From JAZKDW01 sp040387375 (GTDB taxonomy: Bacteria; Pseudomonadota; Gammaproteobacteria; Burkholderiales; Burkholderiaceae_D): a DNA stretch of 64,000 bases. Shown here one piece after another: positions 60,026 to 64,000 of the stretch. Location: contig JAZKDW010000051.1 in NCBI GenBank assembly GCA_040387375.1, positions 1 to 64,000 on the forward strand, in the 5' to 3' direction. A model generated the notes under the pieces. That model was not told where the DNA came from. It worked only from the letters and a program-made list of their open reading frames with translations, and ran no database searches. Position 1 is the first letter of the stretch, and the number at the start of each line of letters is the position of its first letter. Both the position numbers and the translations under genes were made by a program.

Positions 60026-60523
60026 TTATTCCGCCGGCAGGAAAAGCCGGTTGGCGCGCTCGACATAGATGCCCGCCTTGGCGAGCGCACGCAGGCACAT
60101 GGCGACGCTGCCGGCGAATGCCTCGTCATACCAGGGATGGGCGCCGCTGGCGCTGACCACAATTCCATCCAGCACGATGCTGCCCCACAGAACGGTATCC
60201 TTCGCCGTCAACAGATGCGGGCGCAATTCCTGGATCAGGTGGCCATCGTGGCCGGTTCGCCAGGCAACCTGTGCCTTGGCGCGGGAAAACGCAGCGTAAT
60301 CGGCATCCCATTGCGACTGGTCCCCCACCGCGTGTTCATGCAGGATCGCTTCCTCGAAAGAGCTGCAGGCAGGCGTGAGCAGCGGATCCATGATGACGAT
60401 GAACAGGAAGCCGCCCGGACACACGCCGGGCCGTTTCATCGCTTCGGAAATCAGGGGCAGGGTCAGCTCGATTGCGGTTTCGGCGGCTTCCCGATTGATG
60501 AAGTAGCTTCCGGAGGTCAGCAT
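60026..60523 (-). CDS. Hypothetical cytoplasmic protein
   Basis: 165 residues, family not identified. Segments PLISEAMKRPGVCPGGFLFIVIMDP and VLWGSIVLDGIVVSASGAHPWYDEAFAG weakly recall the GlcG/HbpS fold, but the resemblance is not firm. It lies 33 bases after a GT4 gene on the same strand and may belong to that operon. Confidence 0.6.
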   Translation of the reverse strand: MLTSGSYFINREAAETAIELTLPLISEAMKRPGVCPGGFLFIVIMDPLLTPACSSFEEAILHEHAVGDQSQWDADYAAFSRAKAQVAWRTGHDGHLIQELRPHLLTAKDTVLWGSIVLDGIVVSASGAHPWYDEAFAGSVAMCLRALAKAGIYVERANRLFLPAE

Positions 60524-60556
60524 GCTTGCTCCTTGTAGATGTGGATGATATCTGGA

Positions 60557-61501
60557 TTATCCCGTCACCAGCGCCAGCGCAGCATTCCAGTCCTCCACAA
60601 AACGCCCGATGGCAAACCGCTCGCGCGCAACGCGCTGTGCCACGGCCCCCAATTCCCGCGCGTGGTCTGGACACGCCAGCAGGTGCTGCATGCGCGGCAC
60701 CAGTTTTGCACTATCCGTATCAACATAACCCGACACCTCATTCTGGATCGCAGTTGCCATTTCGGTGGTGGCAAGCGCGACCACCGGCATGCCGATCATC
60801 ATTGCTTCGATGACCGCCAGCCCCATGCTCGTGTAGCGGATCGGATTGAAAAAGAACCGATAGCGTGCGGCGAATGCCGGCAATTGCGCGTGTTCGATTT
60901 CGCCGATGCCATCCAGCTCGTCAGATCCCATGCCGACCAGGTCCAGTGGCACTTGCTCGCGCGCCCGCAAAAAAATATCGCCGCCCAGCCGCCGCCCGCG
61001 CCGCGCCAGGTGATTGATCACCACCAGTCCGCGCGCCAGTTCACCGCTGTAAACAACCCCCTTCGGCACTATCACACCGTGTTCGATCACGCGCACCGGC
61101 GTACGGCCGCTGTCCCACATCAAGGCATTGAACGGCGTCACATGCACCAGCAGCATGCCGGGATCGTCGACCGGGTGCGCCATGTCGGTCGGGTGATCGC
61201 GCGGCGGATCATGTTCGACATAAATGCGCGGCAGGCGCCGCTGCGCCGCGCTCAGATAGCCGTACTGGTCCTTCAGATAGTGCGGGTCATCCTGGAAAAT
61301 GATGCAGTCGAACTCTTGGGTCCGCGCCTGTTCGGCTGGCAGGTCTATCACATTGGGACCCCATGGCAAATGTCCGCAGCGGCCGCCGTAGCCGGGCGGG
61401 CGGGCGGGCCGCGACAGCACGTAGAAATCGTGCGGCGCCTGGGTCAGGTAATACAGATAGCTGCCGTGCGTGTGCCAGATGAGAATTTTAAGCCGGCGCA
61501 T
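60557..61501 (-). CDS. GT4-type glycosyltransferase
   Basis: 314 residues. N-terminal KILIWHTHGSYLYYL and a C-terminal nucleotide-sugar site FNPIRYTSMGLAVIEAMMIGMPVVALATTEM, with the E-x7-E-like pattern of GT4 retaining transferases. Shorter than usual (350-400). It begins three bases after the GT2 stop, indicating one operon. Donor and acceptor unknown. Confidence 0.82.
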   Translation of the reverse strand: MRRLKILIWHTHGSYLYYLTQAPHDFYVLSRPARPPGYGGRCGHLPWGPNVIDLPAEQARTQEFDCIIFQDDPHYLKDQYGYLSAAQRRLPRIYVEHDPPRDHPTDMAHPVDDPGMLLVHVTPFNALMWDSGRTPVRVIEHGVIVPKGVVYSGELARGLVVINHLARRGRRLGGDIFLRAREQVPLDLVGMGSDELDGIGEIEHAQLPAFAARYRFFFNPIRYTSMGLAVIEAMMIGMPVVALATTEMATAIQNEVSGYVDTDSAKLVPRMQHLLACPDHARELGAVAQRVARERFAIGRFVEDWNAALALVTG

Positions 61502-61504
61502 GGT

Positions 61505-62602
61505 TTAGATACACCGTGAGCGGAATTTGATGGCGCCAACCAGTCGCCAGAAAACCGCCAGCGGCGGAATCAGCGCCGAGGTCACGATCATTTCCGCAAT
61601 ATGCGCTGGTGTCTTGACGGCAGGCGCGATACGCATGGCGCAGAAGCGCGCGCTCAGCGCGAGCCAGAACAATCCTGCCAGCGCGGCGGGCATGGTCTGG
61701 CGCAACGCCAGCGCACCGATACCAGACAGCATGGCGGCAACGATCAGGTAATAATCCCAGCGCGGCGCGGCGCGGATTTTCTGGCGGTACAAGGCCGGGT
61801 GTTTTTTGTACAGCAGCGCATCGAAAGCTATTTTTTTCTGCTGGCGCAGGCTCACGCCCCACGATGCCGGGCGGATCGGATGTGTGATGACGGCGGCCGG
61901 CGCATGGACGATGCGGCCGGCAAGGCCGAGCAGCCTGAAATACAGGTCGGCATCCTCGCGCCACGCCAGGCGAAAACGCTCGTCGAAACCGTCCAGCGCT
62001 TCCAGCGCCTGCTTCCGGCAAAAGCAATTGGCGGTGACGAACTCGGCCGTCTCCAGGTTTTTCGCATCGCGTTCGTAATCGGTGAGCCGGGCCGGCGCCG
62101 GCATGTCGATGCGGCCCCATACCGCCACCACATCCGCTGCGAAAGCCTGCAAGCCCTGCCGCAGCCAATCCGGGCTGGCGACGGTATCGTCATCGGTGAA
62201 CGCGATGATCGCACCGCGTGCGGCGCGCCAGCCGCGATTGCGCGCGGCCGCCGGTCCATGCGGGCCGCTCGATGCGATGTAGGTAACGGCCGGCCCCGCC
62301 ACCGCGGCCCAATCGCTGACTACGATGCGTGTGCTGCTGCAGGGAGCATCATCGACCACAATGATTTCGAACCGCGCCGCATCGGCACGCTGCAACAGCA
62401 GGCTCGCCAGGCAATGGCTTAACAGCTGCGGCCGGCGGCAAGTCGGCACGACGACCGACACCAGGATGCCGGAGGCGGGCGGGTTATCCGCATGCGCGCC
62501 GCCGGCCCATGCCGGTGGCGCCAGCACATGCGGCTTGCCGGTCGCCTGCTGCTCGCGGGAAGGCGGGCGGCGTTGCCTGCTGAATGCAATTATTTTTGCC
62601 AT
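61505..62602 (-). CDS. GT2-type glycosyltransferase with membrane C-terminus
   Basis: 365 residues. GT-A domain with VSVVVPTCRRPQLLSHCLASLL (about 50-70), nucleotide-binding VDDAP, DDDT metal site in IIAFTDDDTVASPDW, and the REDADLYFRLLG acid block. The last 90 residues contain two or three hydrophobic helices. ATG 62602 has AGGA eight bases upstream; longer frames run into non-homologous sequence. An N-terminal basic linker (1-45) is unusual. Confidence 0.82.
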   Translation of the reverse strand: MAKIIAFSRQRRPPSREQQATGKPHVLAPPAWAGGAHADNPPASGILVSVVVPTCRRPQLLSHCLASLLLQRADAARFEIIVVDDAPCSSTRIVVSDWAAVAGPAVTYIASSGPHGPAAARNRGWRAARGAIIAFTDDDTVASPDWLRQGLQAFAADVVAVWGRIDMPAPARLTDYERDAKNLETAEFVTANCFCRKQALEALDGFDERFRLAWREDADLYFRLLGLAGRIVHAPAAVITHPIRPASWGVSLRQQKKIAFDALLYKKHPALYRQKIRAAPRWDYYLIVAAMLSGIGALALRQTMPAALAGLFWLALSARFCAMRIAPAVKTPAHIAEMIVTSALIPPLAVFWRLVGAIKFRSRCI

Positions 62603-62732
62603 GTGCATGTTCCTGCAAAAATTCAGGCGCGGATTTCCCATCGGTTTGCAGCGATTTCCGAACCTCATCAAACTGCTTCCGGAATGACAGATGCAAATCC
62701 TGTTCCAGCGCCAGGAAACATGGTGGGCGGAT

Positions 62733-64000
62733 TCAGATCGCGACACCGGATTCCTGCAGTTTTTCCGCCCGCAGTTGAAGGCGCCACAGTTGCGCATAAA
62801 CACCGCCCAAGCGAAGCAGGTCGGCATGCGTGCCGCGTTCAACGATACGGCCGTGTTCGAGCACCAGGATCTCGTCGGCGTCGACCACGGTCGACAGCCG
62901 GTGCGCAATCACCAGCGCGGTCCGGTTGTGGGACAGGCGGTCCAGCTCATCCTGGATCGCACGCTCCGACTGCGAGTCGAGGGCCGAGGTGGCTTCATCG
63001 AAAATCAGGATCGGCGGATCTTTCAGGATCGCACGCGCGATCGCAATGCGCTGCCGCTCGCCGCCCGATAGCTGCACCCCGCGTTCGCCCGCAGGCGTAT
63101 CGTATTTCAGCGGCAGCGACTCGATGAAGTCATGCACATGCGCGGCTTTTGCCGCCGCGATGATGGCTTCCGGCGTCGCGCCCGGCCGGCCATAACCGAT
63201 GTTGTAGGCGATGGTATCGTTGAACAGGATCGTATCCTGCGGCACCACGCCGATCGACTGCCGCAGGCTGTGCGAGGCGACCTCGCGGATGTCCCTGCCG
63301 TCTACGGTGATGCGGCCCTCGCTGGCCTCGTAAAACCGCAGCAGCAGCCGCGCCAGTGTCGATTTGCCGGAGCCGCTGCCGCCGACCACCGCCACCGTGC
63401 GCCCGGGCGGAACCCGGAAGCTGACATCGCGCAGGATTGGCCGCGCGGGATCGTATTGGAAGCTGACATGCTCGAACGCCAGCGCCGGTGTGGCGACGTC
63501 CAGCGCGGGCAAGCCGGCCGGCTCTTCTGTCTCCGGCCGCTCGCGCAGCAGCTGGAACAGCTTTTCGGTATTCACCAGCGCATCCCTGGCTTCGCGGTAC
63601 ACAAATCCGAGCGAGTTCAGCGGCAGGCAGATTTGCAGCATGTAGGCATTGATCAGCACCAGGTCGCCGACAGTCAGCCGGCGTGTCATCACGTCGTGTC
63701 CCGCGAGCAGCATGATTGCCGCCACGCCCACGCCGATGATTGCGCTCTGTCCGACATGCAGCGTGAACAGCGCCTTCTGATTCTGGATTGCGGCCGCCGT
63801 CCAGTCTTCCATGATTTCCCGGAACCGTTGCGCTTCCAGGTCTTCATTGGTGAAATACTTGACGGCGTCGTAATTGATCAGGCTATCGGCCAGCCGGCTC
63901 TTGGCGTTGCTGTCGAGGCGGTTGACGCGGCGCTGGAACAGCGCCCGGCGCGCGGTGAACAATATGGTGAAGCCGGTGTACAGCAGGAAGGTGGCGCTGA
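62733..64000 (-). CDS. ABC exporter, Atm1/MsbA-like (5' end outside the window)
   Basis: At least 422 residues seen; the gene runs off the right edge. The visible part holds the last membrane helices, with the NYDAVKYFTNEDLEAQRF block typical of Atm1/HMT1-type exporters, and a full ATPase domain: Walker A GGSGSGKST, VVPQDTILFNDT, signature LSGGERQRIAIAR, Walker B ILIFDEATSALDS and H-loop IAHRLSTV. Atm1-type proteins export sulfur/glutathione compounds; the glycosyltransferases downstream instead hint at glycan export. The distinction cannot be made here. Confidence 0.85.
   Translation of the reverse strand, partial: SATFLLYTGFTILFTARRALFQRRVNRLDSNAKSRLADSLINYDAVKYFTNEDLEAQRFREIMEDWTAAAIQNQKALFTLHVGQSAIIGVGVAAIMLLAGHDVMTRRLTVGDLVLINAYMLQICLPLNSLGFVYREARDALVNTEKLFQLLRERPETEEPAGLPALDVATPALAFEHVSFQYDPARPILRDVSFRVPPGRTVAVVGGSGSGKSTLARLLLRFYEASEGRITVDGRDIREVASHSLRQSIGVVPQDTILFNDTIAYNIGYGRPGATPEAIIAAAKAAHVHDFIESLPLKYDTPAGERGVQLSGGERQRIAIARAILKDPPILIFDEATSALDSQSERAIQDELDRLSHNRTALVIAHRLSTVVDADEILVLEHGRIVERGTHADLLRLGGVYAQLWRLQLRAEKLQESGVAI

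Overview
The window looks like a chromosomal segment of a betaproteobacterium, most likely order Burkholderiales and plausibly family Oxalobacteraceae. This placement is inferred from gene order and protein style (aat-bpt-pyrD, scpB-rluB, rimP-nusA-infB-rbfA-truB, a sulfate operon with its CysB regulator). It rests on no database search. Coding density is high and most of the DNA is moderately GC-rich. One accessory island (about 14.6-21.0 kb) departs from this in base composition and carries insertion-sequence relics.

Layout. 0.2-5.9 kb: amino-acid permease, exported methyltransferase, an IclR regulator divergent from a LutA/LutB-type iron-sulfur lactate oxidation pair, and diacylglycerol kinase. 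6.1-9.4 kb: MFS exporter and a fused ABC transporter. 9.5-14.6 kb: complete sulfate uptake locus (sbp, cysT, cysW, cysA, cysB). 14.6-21.0 kb: accessory island with a NERD-nuclease/SF1-helicase gene, a cut-off gene end, IS21-type and IS256-type relics, a hypothetical protein with an HExxH motif, and a hypothetical zinc-binding-like protein behind a LexA-like box. 21.0-26.8 kb: aldo-keto reductase, the aat-bpt-pyrD operon, an ammonium transporter with a near-perfect sigma-54 promoter, and a Nudix hydrolase. 26.9-38.7 kb: initiator tRNA, scpB-rluB, and the translation/transcription operon rimP-nusA-infB-rbfA-truB followed by typA. 38.7-43.4 kb: DMT exporter, omega-aminotransferase, tesB, dusA.

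43.5-60.0 kb: an envelope/stress and signalling region. It holds a small DUF6496-type protein, an SDR, two paralogous sigma-54 activators (one without, one with a receiver domain), two small lipoproteins (one behind a candidate sigma-54 promoter), a hybrid histidine kinase, a glycosyltransferase fused to an FAD oxidoreductase, an SDR-HAD-heptosyltransferase operon, a glycine-zipper lipoprotein, an unaccompanied cytochrome oxidase subunit I, a membrane protein and a PRC-barrel-like protein. 60.0-64.0 kb: a reverse-strand glycosyltransferase group behind an ABC exporter that runs off the right edge.

How the parts fit. Several transport loci carry visible control sites: an IclR box at lutA, a matched motif pair ahead of sbp and cysT, and a sigma-54 promoter at amt. 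The ribosome/transcription operon begins with a strong promoter followed by a terminator-like hairpin, which suggests attenuation. The most novel candidates are the island genes and the glycosyltransferase-FAD fusion with its neighbouring sugar genes.
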